Of a stretch of 64,000 nucleotides of DNA, positions 52,391 through 60,777 are shown one piece after another. The stretch lies in contig NZ_BMGB01000001.1 of the NCBI RefSeq assembly GCF_014639655.1, positions 1,256,882-1,320,881 of the forward strand, in the 5' to 3' direction. This stretch comes from Conyzicola nivalis (GTDB taxonomy: Bacteria > Actinomycetota > Actinomycetes > Actinomycetales > Microbacteriaceae). The notes under the pieces are model-generated. The model was not told the origin of the DNA. It searched no databases and saw only the letters and a list, made by a program, of their open reading frames with translations. The position numbers and the translations under genes were made by a program. Numbering within the stretch: the stretch's first letter is position 1; each line of letters starts with the position of its first letter.

Positions 52391-52612
52391 CTACCAGACG
52401 CCGAGCAGGGCCAGGACCCCGCCCAGCAGCGACGCGGCCGCGAGCACCAGCGCAACGCTCACGATCACGAGGTGCACCGTGAAGAACGGTGTGGCCTTTC
52501 CCTCGGCCGTGCGCGCCCGCGGATCCCGCGCCACACGGCGGAAGAAGGTGGGCCAGACGGCGACGTTGAAGACGCCGTTGAGGATGAGGAGGACGGCAAG
52601 CGCGGTGGTCAT
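52391..52612 (-). CDS. SCO4848-family membrane protein
   Basis: A 73-residue two-helix membrane protein (LAVLLILNGVFNVAVWPTFF, then FTVHLVIVSVALVLAAASLLGGVLALLG) with a basic loop RRVARDPRARTAEGKA, matching the actinobacterial SCO4848 family of unknown function. It is followed on the same strand by the unknown gene at 52103-52381, 9 bases away. Promoter TAGGCT lies ten bases upstream of the ATG. Confidence 0.85.
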   Translation of the reverse strand: MTTALAVLLILNGVFNVAVWPTFFRRVARDPRARTAEGKATPFFTVHLVIVSVALVLAAASLLGGVLALLGVW

Positions 52613-52672
52613 GGTGGCTGCAAGCCTATTCGGATGCCGCGGCGCCCGTTCGCGCAGCGCGAACTCAGTACT

Positions 52673-52702
52673 TAACCAAGTTATATAACTTGGTTATACG
52701 AT
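52673..52702. promoter_or_regulatory. MarR operator and leaderless promoter
   Basis: A 24-bp perfect palindrome (52673-52696; half TAACCAAGTTAT) abuts the -10 TACGAT (52697-52702), which is six bases before the MarR ATG. Binding would block the promoter, so autorepression of the marR-MFS pair is likely. Confidence 0.8.
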
Positions 52703-52708
52703 TAGAGG

Positions 52709-53146
52709 ATGCACTCCGAACCGACCGAGATCTTCGAATCCCTCCTCACCTCGAACCACCGGCTGACCCGCATGGCCGCGCAGTCCACCGGCTCCACCGT
52801 CTCCGCCGGAGTCTGGTCGACGCTCTCGGTGCTCAACGCCGACGGTCCGCGCCGCAACGGCGAACTCGCGAAGGCCGCCCGCATCAGCCAGCCGGGCATG
52901 ACCAAGCTGCTGAGCAACCTGATCGACGACGAGTGGGTCTACCGCATCGCCGACGTCGACGACTCCCGCGCGTGGCTCATCGCCATCACCGACAAGGGGC
53001 GCGACGCGCTGTTCGGCTGGCGCACCCAGCTCGCCGAGGCGACGAAGGACATCTTCGGCGACCTGAGCGACACCGAGTGGGCGACCCTCGGGCGCGCCGC
53101 CGAGATCCTCGCGTCCCGCGTCGGAGTGACGGAGGTCGCGGCGTGA
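52709..53146 (+). CDS. MarR-family regulator
   Basis: A 145-residue winged-helix regulator: dimerisation helix at the N-terminus, helix-turn-helix RRNGELAKAARISQPGMTKLLSNLIDDEWV and the wing RIADVDDSRAWLIAITDKG (the Asp-Asp-Arg motif in DDSRAW). It probably represses itself and the efflux pump through the 24-bp palindrome, and a small ligand (perhaps the pump's substrate) would relieve it. Its TGA overlaps the MFS start (GTGA). Confidence 0.93.
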   Translation: MHSEPTEIFESLLTSNHRLTRMAAQSTGSTVSAGVWSTLSVLNADGPRRNGELAKAARISQPGMTKLLSNLIDDEWVYRIADVDDSRAWLIAITDKGRDALFGWRTQLAEATKDIFGDLSDTEWATLGRAAEILASRVGVTEVAA

Positions 53147-54384
53147 GCGCATCCGTCTCCCCCGTCGAGAAAACCAGCATCCTGCACCAGCCGAAGCAGG
53201 TCTGGGCCGTGGCGTTCGCCAGCGTCATCGCGTTTATGGGGATCGGCCTCGTCGACCCCATCCTTCCCGCCATCGCCGAACAGCTCGAAGCGAGCCCCAC
53301 CGACACCGAGATGCTCTTCACGAGCTACCTCGTGGTCACCGGACTCGCGATGTTCTTCACCAGTTTCATCTCGAGCCGCATCGGCGCGAAAAAGACCCTG
53401 CTGATCGGCCTCGCCCTCATCGTGGTCTTCGCGGCTGCCGCGGCACTCAGCGGCAACGTCGAGAGCATCATCGCCTTCCGTGCCGGCTGGGGACTCGGCA
53501 ACGCCCTGTTCATCTCCACCGCCCTCGCCACGATCGTCGGGGCCGCCAGCGGGGGAACGTCGAGCGCCATCATCCTGTACGAGGCCGCCCTCGGCCTCGG
53601 CATCGCCATCGGCCCGCTGCTCGGCGGACTGCTCGGCAGCGTCACCTGGCGCGCGCCCTTCTTCGGCACTGCGGCGCTCATGGCGATCGGTTTCATCGCG
53701 ATCACCGTACTGCTCAAGGGCGACGACAGGGCCACGCGCGTGCCGACCTCGCTCGCGGCGCCGTTCCGCGCCCTCGCCCGCCCGGCGCTCGCCCTCCTCG
53801 CCGCGGCCGCCCTGTTCTACAACATCGGGTTCTTCACCCTGCTGGCCTACACCCCCTTCCCGCTCGGTTTCGGTGCAATGGGCATCGGGCTCACCTTCTT
53901 CGGCTGGGGTGTCGGCCTCGCCATCACCTCGGTGTGGGTCGCCCCCGTTTTGACCGCGCGGATGAAACGCACCACCGTTCTCGCGGTCGTGCTGCCCCTC
54001 CTCGCCCTCGATCTGGTGGCCGCCGGAATCTTCGTCGGATCGCAGACGGGTCTCGTGGTGGCGGTCGTCGTCGGCGGGCTGCTGCTGGGTGTGCTCAACA
54101 CCGTGCTCACCGAGTGCGTGATGGAGGCCACCAATCTGCCCAGGTCGGTCGCGTCGTCGTCGTATTCGGCGGTGCGGTTCCTCGGCGGCGCGGTCGCTCC
54201 CCCGCTCGCCACCACCCTCGCCGGGTTGTTCACCGCGGCGACCCCGTACTACGTGGCCGGAGGCTCCGTGCTGATCGCCACCCTCGTCGTGCTGCTCGGC
54301 CGCCGGGCCCTCGCCCGGGTGAACGACGGCGCCGAAGAGCCGGTCGTCGAGGCCGAAGCGATCGGTGCGGGCGCACTCGCCTGA
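53143..54384 (+). CDS. MFS drug-efflux transporter
   Basis: A 413-residue major facilitator with twelve helices. Motif A-like SSRIGAKKTLLIG follows helix 2, and motif C-like EAALGLGIAIGPLLGGLLG lies in helix 5, indicating a proton-driven drug exporter. GTG 53143 lies within the MarR stop codon with GGAG upstream. The MarR/MFS pairing suggests inducible efflux of a toxic compound; the substrate is unknown. Confidence 0.93.
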   Translation: MSASVSPVEKTSILHQPKQVWAVAFASVIAFMGIGLVDPILPAIAEQLEASPTDTEMLFTSYLVVTGLAMFFTSFISSRIGAKKTLLIGLALIVVFAAAAALSGNVESIIAFRAGWGLGNALFISTALATIVGAASGGTSSAIILYEAALGLGIAIGPLLGGLLGSVTWRAPFFGTAALMAIGFIAITVLLKGDDRATRVPTSLAAPFRALARPALALLAAAALFYNIGFFTLLAYTPFPLGFGAMGIGLTFFGWGVGLAITSVWVAPVLTARMKRTTVLAVVLPLLALDLVAAGIFVGSQTGLVVAVVVGGLLLGVLNTVLTECVMEATNLPRSVASSSYSAVRFLGGAVAPPLATTLAGLFTAATPYYVAGGSVLIATLVVLLGRRALARVNDGAEEPVVEAEAIGAGALA

Positions 54385-54419
54385 CCGGCAGACGACCGGC
54401 ACGAAGATAGACTGACGCA

Positions 54420-55040
54420 ATGGCTACTGCTACGGACCGACTGGTCTGGATCGACTGTGAAATGACCGGACTCGACCTCACGGTCGACGAACTCGTGGAG
54501 GTCGCGGTGGTCGTCACCGACTACGACCTCGTGCCGGTTCATCCGGGCTTCACCATCGTCATCAAACCCGACCAGTCCGCGCTCGACAACATGGGCGATT
54601 TCGTGCGCAACATGCACACCGAGAGCGGACTCATCGAAGAGATCCCGGGCGGCGTGAGCCTCGCCGACGCCGAGTACGCGGTGCTCGAGTACATCCTCAA
54701 GTACGTGCCCGGCGTGCAGACGACGCCGCTGGCGGGCAACACGATCGGCACCGACCGTGCCTTCCTCGCGAAGTACATGCCGCGCGTCGACGGTCACCTG
54801 CACTACCGCAGTGTCGACGTGTCATCCATCAAAGAACTCGCACGCCACTGGTTCCCCCGCGTGTACTTCAACGCGCCCGCCAAGAACGGCGGACACCGGG
54901 CCCTCGCAGACATTCTGGAATCAATTCGCGAGCTCGATTACTACCGAAAAGCCGTATTTACCGCGGAACCCGGACCCACGACCGAGCAGGTGCAGACCAT
55001 TTCGGCCGAGGTAGTGGAGAGATTCGCTCCGCACCTGTAA
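54420..55040 (+). CDS. orn: Oligoribonuclease
   Basis: A 206-residue DEDDh exonuclease that degrades 2-5 nt RNAs and pGpG. Catalytic residues are visible in WIDCEMTGLD (Asp/Glu), the second Asp in HYRSVDVSSIKEL and His/Asp in NGGHRALADILESI. TAGACT at 54408-54413 lies six bases before ATG 54420, a leaderless start. It precedes the tRNA-His gene. Confidence 0.97.
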   Translation: MATATDRLVWIDCEMTGLDLTVDELVEVAVVVTDYDLVPVHPGFTIVIKPDQSALDNMGDFVRNMHTESGLIEEIPGGVSLADAEYAVLEYILKYVPGVQTTPLAGNTIGTDRAFLAKYMPRVDGHLHYRSVDVSSIKELARHWFPRVYFNAPAKNGGHRALADILESIRELDYYRKAVFTAEPGPTTEQVQTISAEVVERFAPHL

Positions 55041-55086
55041 TAGAATCGTCTGGTTGCTGAGTGAGAGATCGCGAAGCAGCCGCCTG

Positions 55087-55162
55087 GTGGGCGTAGCTCA
55101 GTTGGCAGAGCGCTGGCTTGTGGAGCCGGATGTCGCGGGTTCGAGCCCCGTCGTTCACCCCA
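55087..55162 (+). tRNA. tRNA-His (anticodon GTG)
   Basis: Acceptor GTGGGCG pairs with CGTTCAC; a G at 55086 can pair with the discriminator C (the extra G-1 of tRNA-His). Anticodon loop reads TTGTGGA (GTG, His); T-arm GCGGGTTCGAGCCCCGT. CCA (55160-55162) is encoded. Confidence 0.97.
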
Positions 55163-55185
55163 ATCGTTGCACCACAGCAACACGG

Positions 55186-55220
55186 CAATGGCCCGACTGA
55201 CAAGTCGGGCCATTGCTGTT
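55186..55220 (+). terminator. Terminator after tRNA-His
   Basis: CAATGGCCCGACT (55186-55198) pairs perfectly with AGTCGGGCCATTG (55203-55215), followed by CTGTTT. Confidence 0.8.
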
Positions 55221-55238
55221 TATGCGAGGCTAGATTCC

Positions 55239-55523
55239 ATGTCGAAGACGCTCGAGAGCACCGAGCTGAGCGAGCAGACCGTGCTCGACAGCCCCTGGGT
55301 CACGCTCGTCTGGAACGACCCCGTCAACCTCATGAGCTACGTGTCCTACGTCTTCCGCAGCTACTTCGGTTTCTCGCACGAGGAGGCCGACCGCCGTATG
55401 CTCCAGGTGCACAACGACGGTCGCGCTGTGGTCGCCACGGGCAGCCGCGAAGAGATGGAACGGCACGTCGAGGCCATGCACGACTTCGGACTCTGGGCGA
55501 CGCTGCAGAAGGCGGATGCGTGA
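55239..55523 (+). CDS. clpS: ATP-dependent Clp protease adaptor ClpS
   Basis: A 94-residue ClpS that delivers N-end-rule substrates to ClpC/ClpP. Typical blocks are [19 protein letters not shown] and the C-terminal [24 protein letters not shown]. It starts at ATG 55239. The TGA overlaps the start of the DUF2017 gene, the standard actinobacterial arrangement. Confidence 0.96.
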   Translation: MSKTLESTELSEQTVLDSPWVTLVWNDPVNLMSYVSYVFRSYFGFSHEEADRRMLQVHNDGRAVVATGSREEMERHVEAMHDFGLWATLQKADA

Positions 55524-56053
55524 CTCCCTTCTCGAAGACTTCCGACGGCAGACTCGTGGTCGGCTTCAGCGCTGTCGAGTCCGACATCATCGCGGACCTC
55601 GCCGCGCAGATCGCCGGCATGCTCAGCGGCATCGCCGGGTCGGGCGAGGTCGACCCGCTGTTCGACCTGGTGGGCATCGGCGGACGGTCGGCCATCGACC
55701 CCGACCCTGCGGTCGCCCGGTTGCTTCCGGATGCCTATGGTGACGATTCCGAGGCATCCAGCGACTTCCGTCAGCTCACCGAGCGTTCCCTCGCGAGCCG
55801 CAAGGTCGCGAACGCCCGGGTCGTGATCGCCACGCTCGAACGCGAGAGCGGACACGTCGAACTCGACGAGGCCGAGGCTCAGGCCTGGTTGCGCACGCTC
55901 TCCGACATCCGGCTCACGATCGCCGCCCGGTTGGGCATCGAGAGCGACGGCGACGAGGGCGCGACCGACAGCGAGGCCGCCGTGGCGCTGCACGACCTCT
56001 ACGACTGGCTGGCGTTCGTCACCGAGAGCCTGCTCGACGCTCTGGAAGGCTGA
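55520..56053 (+). CDS. DUF2017-family protein
   Basis: A 177-residue protein of the DUF2017 family, conserved beside clpS in actinobacteria but of unknown function. It is mostly helical, with an N-terminal beta segment ([24 protein letters not shown]) and [19 protein letters not shown] near the end. GTG 55520 lies in the ClpS stop codon (GTGA). Confidence 0.93.
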   Translation: MTPFSKTSDGRLVVGFSAVESDIIADLAAQIAGMLSGIAGSGEVDPLFDLVGIGGRSAIDPDPAVARLLPDAYGDDSEASSDFRQLTERSLASRKVANARVVIATLERESGHVELDEAEAQAWLRTLSDIRLTIAARLGIESDGDEGATDSEAAVALHDLYDWLAFVTESLLDALEG

Positions 56054-56058
56054 TCACT

Positions 56059-56409
56059 ATGGACGCACTGACCGAAGACGAGTTCGAGAAGCTGGTCGTC
56101 GACGAGCTCGACGCCCTGCCCGACGAGATGGTCGACGGCCTCGACAACGTGGTGTTCGTGACCGAGGCGCGACCCGAAGACGGATCGCTCGACCTGCTCG
56201 GCCTCTACGACGGCGTCGCGATCACCGAGCGGGGACAGTACGGGTTCGGCGAACTGCCCGACCGGATCATCCTGTACCGCGAGCCGCTCGCCGATATCAG
56301 CGAGGACCTCGACGACCTCAAAGACCAGATCCACATCACGCTCGTGCACGAGATCGCCCACTTCTACGGCATCGACGACGACGAGTTGCACCGGCTGGGC
56401 TGGGCCTAG
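56059..56409 (+). CDS. Metallopeptidase-family (zincin-like) protein
   Basis: A 116-residue protein of the small actinobacterial zincin-like family (formerly DUF1025) with active-site HEIAHFYGIDDDELHRLGW: His-Glu-x-x-His and a third Asp/His ligand. It is an MpA/MCP-type minimal protease fold and may cleave peptides. It lies 5 bases after DUF2017 in the clpS cluster. Its TAG shares CTAG with the convergent M20 gene. Confidence 0.92.
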   Translation: MDALTEDEFEKLVVDELDALPDEMVDGLDNVVFVTEARPEDGSLDLLGLYDGVAITERGQYGFGELPDRIILYREPLADISEDLDDLKDQIHITLVHEIAHFYGIDDDELHRLGWA

Positions 56410-57602
56410 GAGCCGGGCACGGCCGGTGCGAGCCATTCGCGCGCGGCGGTGACCAACGCGGCGACTCCGCGATCGAGCGTCGGCTGCGGCTCCGGAGCGA
56501 ACCGGGGCGAGTGGTTCGACGGAACATCGCGGTCGATGGTGCCAGCGGTCGCTGCCGCGGCATAGTTCTCGGGATGCGCGCCACCGAGGATCCAGTACAC
56601 GAGGGGCGCATTCGCTGCCGTCGCGAGCAGACCGACGTCCTCGCTGCCCGACACCTGGCCCGGGTCGATGACCGCCTCCGGGCCGAACTCAGACCTGAAC
56701 GCGGCCATGGTCCGGTCGGTGGCGACGCGGTCGTTGACGGTGACCGGGAACGATTCGGCGAGGTCGATCGACGGATCGGGCGCGCCTGACGCCGCAGACT
56801 CGGCGCGCACGATCCGCTCGATCGCCGACAGCACGCGAAGCCTCACCTCTTCGCTGTAGGCGCGGATACTCAGCCCGAGCTCCGCGCTCTCGGGGATGAT
56901 GTTGTTCTTGGTGCCCGCGCTCATGCGCCCGACGGTGACGACGGCGGTGTCCTGCGGGGCGATCTCACGCGAGACGATCGTCTGGAGCCGTCCGACGATC
57001 GCGGCCGCTATGACGATGGGATCGACGGTGGTCTCGGGGCGTGACCCGTGGCCGCCGCGTCCTGGCACCGTGATGTCGAGGCTGTCGGCCGATGCGAAAG
57101 CCGCACCGGAGTGCGCGCCGACAAAGCCGGCGGGGGCGGGCCCGACGTGTTGGCCGAGCACGACATCCGGTGTCGGCACCCTGTCGTACAGGCCGTCGTC
57201 GATCATGGCCTGCGCTCCCCCGCCGACCTCCTCGGCAGGTTGGAAGACGGCGACTACGGTGCCCGCCCAGTGCTCCCGGGTGGCGGCGAGCTCCCGAGCC
57301 GCCCCGATGAGGCAGGCGACGTGCACGTCGTGGCCGCACGCGTGCATCACGCCGGGTGCGGTGCTCGCGTACGCAAGGCCGGTGTCTTCCACGACCGGGA
57401 GTGCGTCCATGTCGGCTCTCAGCATCACGGTCGCGCCGCTGCCGTTACGGAGCACTCCGACGACACCCGTGATGCCGAGGCGCTCGATCACGTCGAAGCC
57501 CACGGCCCGCAGTTCGGCGGCGGCGATGGCGGCCGTGCGCGTTTCTTCGAAGGAGAGTTCGGGATGGGCATGCAGGTCTCGATACAGATCGTCGACGGTC
57601 AC
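56406..57602 (-). CDS. M20-family amidohydrolase (peptidase/deacylase)
   Basis: A 398-residue M20D-type enzyme that removes acyl or amino-acid groups (for example from N-acyl amino acids). Metal ligands are seen in MHACGHDVH, PAEEVGGGAQ and the C-terminal GAHPENY, with a dimerisation domain (about 170-290) between them. GTG 57602 gives the usual start (TVDDLYRDLHAHPELSFEE); a TTG at 57638 would add 12 residues. It is convergent with the zincin gene; the two stop codons share CTAG. Confidence 0.92.
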   Translation of the reverse strand: MTVDDLYRDLHAHPELSFEETRTAAIAAAELRAVGFDVIERLGITGVVGVLRNGSGATVMLRADMDALPVVEDTGLAYASTAPGVMHACGHDVHVACLIGAARELAATREHWAGTVVAVFQPAEEVGGGAQAMIDDGLYDRVPTPDVVLGQHVGPAPAGFVGAHSGAAFASADSLDITVPGRGGHGSRPETTVDPIVIAAAIVGRLQTIVSREIAPQDTAVVTVGRMSAGTKNNIIPESAELGLSIRAYSEEVRLRVLSAIERIVRAESAASGAPDPSIDLAESFPVTVNDRVATDRTMAAFRSEFGPEAVIDPGQVSGSEDVGLLATAANAPLVYWILGGAHPENYAAAATAGTIDRDVPSNHSPRFAPEPQPTLDRGVAALVTAAREWLAPAVPGS

Positions 57603-57783
57603 GGACTCATCCTGCCCGGGTGCGGCCTCCGGAGCCAATGGTTTTCGACAACTATCGCGAACTGCTCGTCGATGTGAGCGACGTGGGCGACGGGAGCGAT
57701 GATCTCGAGGACTGCGTGAAGCAGTGCGGCGCCGGGCGGAGGTGCGTCCGCCGCAGCTATCGATCGGGTTCCGACGCCATCGA

Positions 57784-59256
57784 TTACCGATCGACGGCTT
57801 CGAGTTCGCGTCTCACGTCGCGCATCGCCGCGCTCTTCGACGGCATGGGCCTCGGCCGCCGTTCGGGGTCGACGTCGGGCGGAGGCACCAGGTAGTAGTC
57901 GGTGCCGACCCGGTAGATCTCCCAACCGTTGTCGTGGACGAGCAGGTGATGGAACTTGCAGAGCAGTATCCCGTTGACCAGGTCGGTGCGGCCGCCCTCT
58001 CCCCAGGGGACGATGTGGTGCGCCTCGGTCATCGAGGGCTCCTTGTCGCAGTCGCCGAACATGCAGGCTCCGTCGCGGATGGCGAGAGCGATGCGCTGCT
58101 TCGGGGTGAATGTGCGATGTTCACGCCCGACATCGAGGGGTCGGCCAAAGCTGTCGAGGGTGACCTCGGTCGTGGCTCCGTCGCAGGCCAGGCGCTGCAG
58201 CGCGGCTGCTGTGAGGGGCGCGCCGGTGGCTTCTATACGTCCGTGACCGGTGGAGACGCCCGTGGAACCCCAGTCACCCACCGCGCCGGCGGCGCCCAAG
58301 GTAGCCAGAGTCTTCTTGGTGACCAGCACCCGGATCGACGCCGCGCCCGTGCCGAGCAGACTCGTCGAGTCGGCGTTCGCACCGGCCTGCAACAGGCCGA
58401 GGAAAGTGTCGGAGGCCAGCTGGCCTATCGTTCGCGGGTCATTCAGAATGCGCTCGGCGATCTGCTGGTTCTCGCCAGAGACGAAGCGGACACCGCGCTT
58501 CGGCGACGTCGCCCGGTTGTTCAACTCCAGCACGGTCGCGTAGCTCTCCGGATCGAGATCCCAGACCAGCCGCCCCATGCCGTTGCTCAGGCTGAACATC
58601 CGCAGTGACCGCTTCTCGAACCGTTCACGCTCGCGGTCGGCGATACCCGCCTCGTCCAGGTCGTCACGGAACTCGCGAGCGCGCCCCCGCAGGCGGTCGA
58701 GATCGAGGGTGGGTGCGAGCGCGCAGAGGGCGCTCGCGGCATCGGCGAGAGCGACGGCGGACACGTTGTCGGTGGGGACGCCGAGCCCGGTTCGGATCGC
58801 ATCTGCGGCCCCGACCGACAGCTCGCCGCTTGCTACCGCCGCGGCTACACATGCCAGCCACGGTTCCCGCGCCTCGAAGCGTTCGCCGGACCGTGGGTCG
58901 ACCTGCCCCGAGGTCGCCGCCTCACGCACGAGCCGCCCCACCCGCACGGCTGTCGTTGCCTCTTTGCCGGACGACCCCGTCGTCGTCTTCACCAACTCCT
59001 CGGCCGTTCGGAACCCCTCCCGCTGCGCGAGCCCCGAGTGACCCATCTCCCGCGTCGAACGCGCCGCGATCTCGCCGGCGACGAGTGCCAGGTGGGCGTC
59101 GACGAGCTGCTTCGCCCGTGCGGCCAGCCGGCTCAGCGAAACGAGAGCCGCGTCATCCGACGCCTGAAAATCGGCGACGTCACTCGACACCGCGGAAGCG
59201 GCCTCGACGACAGCGGTGAACTGCTGCGTGAGGTCGGTTGCCGGTGTCGTTGTCAT
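57784..59256 (-). CDS. DUF222/13E12-repeat protein with HNH nuclease domain
   Basis: A 490-residue actinobacterial protein with a DUF222 (13E12-like) helical N-terminal domain (about 30-290) and a C-terminal HNH motif: GACMFGDCDKEPSMTEAHHIVPWGEGG then NGILLCKFHHLLVHD, with Cys ligands and catalytic His. These proteins are abundant in this phylum and some copies are mobile-element linked; DNA cleavage is likely but targets are unknown. The ATG is at 59256. Confidence 0.92.
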   Translation of the reverse strand: MTTTPATDLTQQFTAVVEAASAVSSDVADFQASDDAALVSLSRLAARAKQLVDAHLALVAGEIAARSTREMGHSGLAQREGFRTAEELVKTTTGSSGKEATTAVRVGRLVREAATSGQVDPRSGERFEAREPWLACVAAAVASGELSVGAADAIRTGLGVPTDNVSAVALADAASALCALAPTLDLDRLRGRAREFRDDLDEAGIADRERERFEKRSLRMFSLSNGMGRLVWDLDPESYATVLELNNRATSPKRGVRFVSGENQQIAERILNDPRTIGQLASDTFLGLLQAGANADSTSLLGTGAASIRVLVTKKTLATLGAAGAVGDWGSTGVSTGHGRIEATGAPLTAAALQRLACDGATTEVTLDSFGRPLDVGREHRTFTPKQRIALAIRDGACMFGDCDKEPSMTEAHHIVPWGEGGRTDLVNGILLCKFHHLLVHDNGWEIYRVGTDYYLVPPPDVDPERRPRPMPSKSAAMRDVRRELEAVDR

Positions 59257-59353
59257 GCGGCAATTTTCCCACCTTCGAACACACGTTCGAGTGTTGGGCG
59301 GCAGAATTGTGGAGAAAAGCCCGGCCCTGTGGAGAACTCAGGGAGCGGAGAAC

Positions 59354-60244
59354 TCAGGGAGAGGAGACCTCGAGCGGCAACGCCGGGTTGGCCGACCACT
59401 CCTCGAGCGACCCGTCGTAGATGCGCACCGCCTTCACCCCGATCGCCGCGAGCGTGAGTGCTCCGGCGGACGCCGTGATGCCGCCGCCGCAGTAGAGCAG
59501 CACCTCTTCGGTTCCCGACGCGCCCACGGCCTGGGTGTCGACGCCCGCACCGTCGTAGGCCAGGATCACCTCGACCCGGCTCTTCAGGGTGCCGTCGGCC
59601 TTGAACAGGTCGCGGCTCGACACGTTCACGCTGCCCGGGATGTGTCCGCGGCGCGAGTAGCGCGTGGGGTCGGTCCCGGCGAAGCTGCCCGCGGGGAGGC
59701 TGCAGACGAGCGGCCGGGAGTCGGAGGCCGAACGCTCGACGAGCTCCTGCTGGCTCACCCACGCCTTGCGGGCCACTGTCGCGGTCCACGCGGCGACGGG
59801 CGCGGCCTCGACCGCCTCGCCGTTCTCGATCGGCTGGCCGGCGGCCTTCCACGCGCCGAGGCCACCGTCGAGCACCCGCGCCCGCACGCCGATCCAGCGC
59901 AGCAGGTACCAGAGGCGGGCCGCCCACACGGTACCCGTGGTGTCGTAGATGACGACGTCGGTGTCGGCGGCCACTCCGAGGCGCGCGAGCTCGTCGGCGA
60001 TCTGCTGGGGTTCCGGATGCGTGTAGTTGAGTTTCGCGGTCGTGTCGCTGAACCGGGTGGCCACGTCGACGTGGTGCGAACCGGGGATGTGTCCGGCCAG
60101 CCACCGCGGTCGGCCGTTGTCCCTGCGATAGTCGCCGTCGTACCGCGGCGGATGGAGTTCGAGGCTCGCGTCGAGGACCACGGGAGGACGGTCGCTTCCG
60201 AGGGCGTCGGAGAGTTCGGACACGGAGATGAAGGGAGAAGTCAC
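59354..60244 (-). CDS. Thiosulfate sulfurtransferase (tandem rhodanese)
   Basis: A 296-residue protein with two rhodanese domains. The first (about 1-130) contains VLDASLELHPP and HIPGSHHVDVAT and seems inactive; the second carries the catalytic Cys in VLLYCGGGITASAGALTLA. It should transfer sulfane sulfur. GTG 60244 overlaps the kinase stop (GTGA), placing it in the thiamine-type importer operon, where a sulfur-handling role in thiazole supply would be logical but is inferred. Confidence 0.92.
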   Translation of the reverse strand: MTSPFISVSELSDALGSDRPPVVLDASLELHPPRYDGDYRRDNGRPRWLAGHIPGSHHVDVATRFSDTTAKLNYTHPEPQQIADELARLGVAADTDVVIYDTTGTVWAARLWYLLRWIGVRARVLDGGLGAWKAAGQPIENGEAVEAAPVAAWTATVARKAWVSQQELVERSASDSRPLVCSLPAGSFAGTDPTRYSRRGHIPGSVNVSSRDLFKADGTLKSRVEVILAYDGAGVDTQAVGASGTEEVLLYCGGGITASAGALTLAAIGVKAVRIYDGSLEEWSANPALPLEVSSP

Positions 60245-60777
60245 TCGGTTACTCTCGCAGCATCCACCACGGCCCGCCACCGAGCGAGCTCGAGGGTCAC
60301 GTCGCTTCCGTCGATCACGGCGTCGGCGTGAGCTGCCGGGTTCTCGCGGGTGAGGAACGCGTCCTCCTGCGCCGCCCACTCGTCCCAGTGCGGCGCGTAG
60401 GTCGAACCGTCGCGCTCGAGGGCGCGCCGCTTTCGTGTGGCGGCGTCGAGCGCGACCCAGATGCCGAACGTCGCGAGCCGGCGGTTGTCGCGGCTGAGCG
60501 CGCCGCAGCCCTCGATCACGAGCGGACGGGAGGGGTCGATGTCGTGCCATTCCGCGTGCCGCCCGAGCTCCCAATCCCAACGCCGCCAGCTCGGGGTGTC
60601 GCTCGCGAGGATGTCGTCGCGCACGACACGGCTGCCCTCCTCGAGCCCGCCCCACCCCGGGTACAGGTCGTCGAGCCGCACCAGCTGGGCTGTCGGCGAC
60701 CCGGCCACGATCGCGCGCGCGAGTTCGGTCTTGCCCGATCCGGACCGCCCGTCGATCAGCAGCACCGCGGCCCTCAC
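60241..60777 (-). CDS. P-loop nucleoside/small-molecule kinase-like protein
   Basis: A 178-residue P-loop protein with Walker A in VLLIDGRSGSGKTELARA, LVRLDDLYPGWGGLEEGS (acidic substrate region), a Trp-rich SWRRWDWELGRHAEW, then PLVIEGCGALSR. It resembles uridine-kinase-like or small nucleoside kinases of actinobacteria. GTG 60777 overlaps the stop of the ATPase gene. Position between an importer and a rhodanese suggests it phosphorylates the imported compound or a precursor (inference). Confidence 0.85.
   Translation of the reverse strand: MRAAVLLIDGRSGSGKTELARAIVAGSPTAQLVRLDDLYPGWGGLEEGSRVVRDDILASDTPSWRRWDWELGRHAEWHDIDPSRPLVIEGCGALSRDNRRLATFGIWVALDAATRKRRALERDGSTYAPHWDEWAAQEDAFLTRENPAAHADAVIDGSDVTLELARWRAVVDAARVTE

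Noticed and set aside
57603-57783. Gap with a minus-strand open stretch (HAVLEIIAPVAHVAHIDEQF) and a plus-strand ATG ORF at 57635
   Set aside because: Neither frame has both an acceptable start and convincing composition; they may be remnants, but I cannot support a gene.
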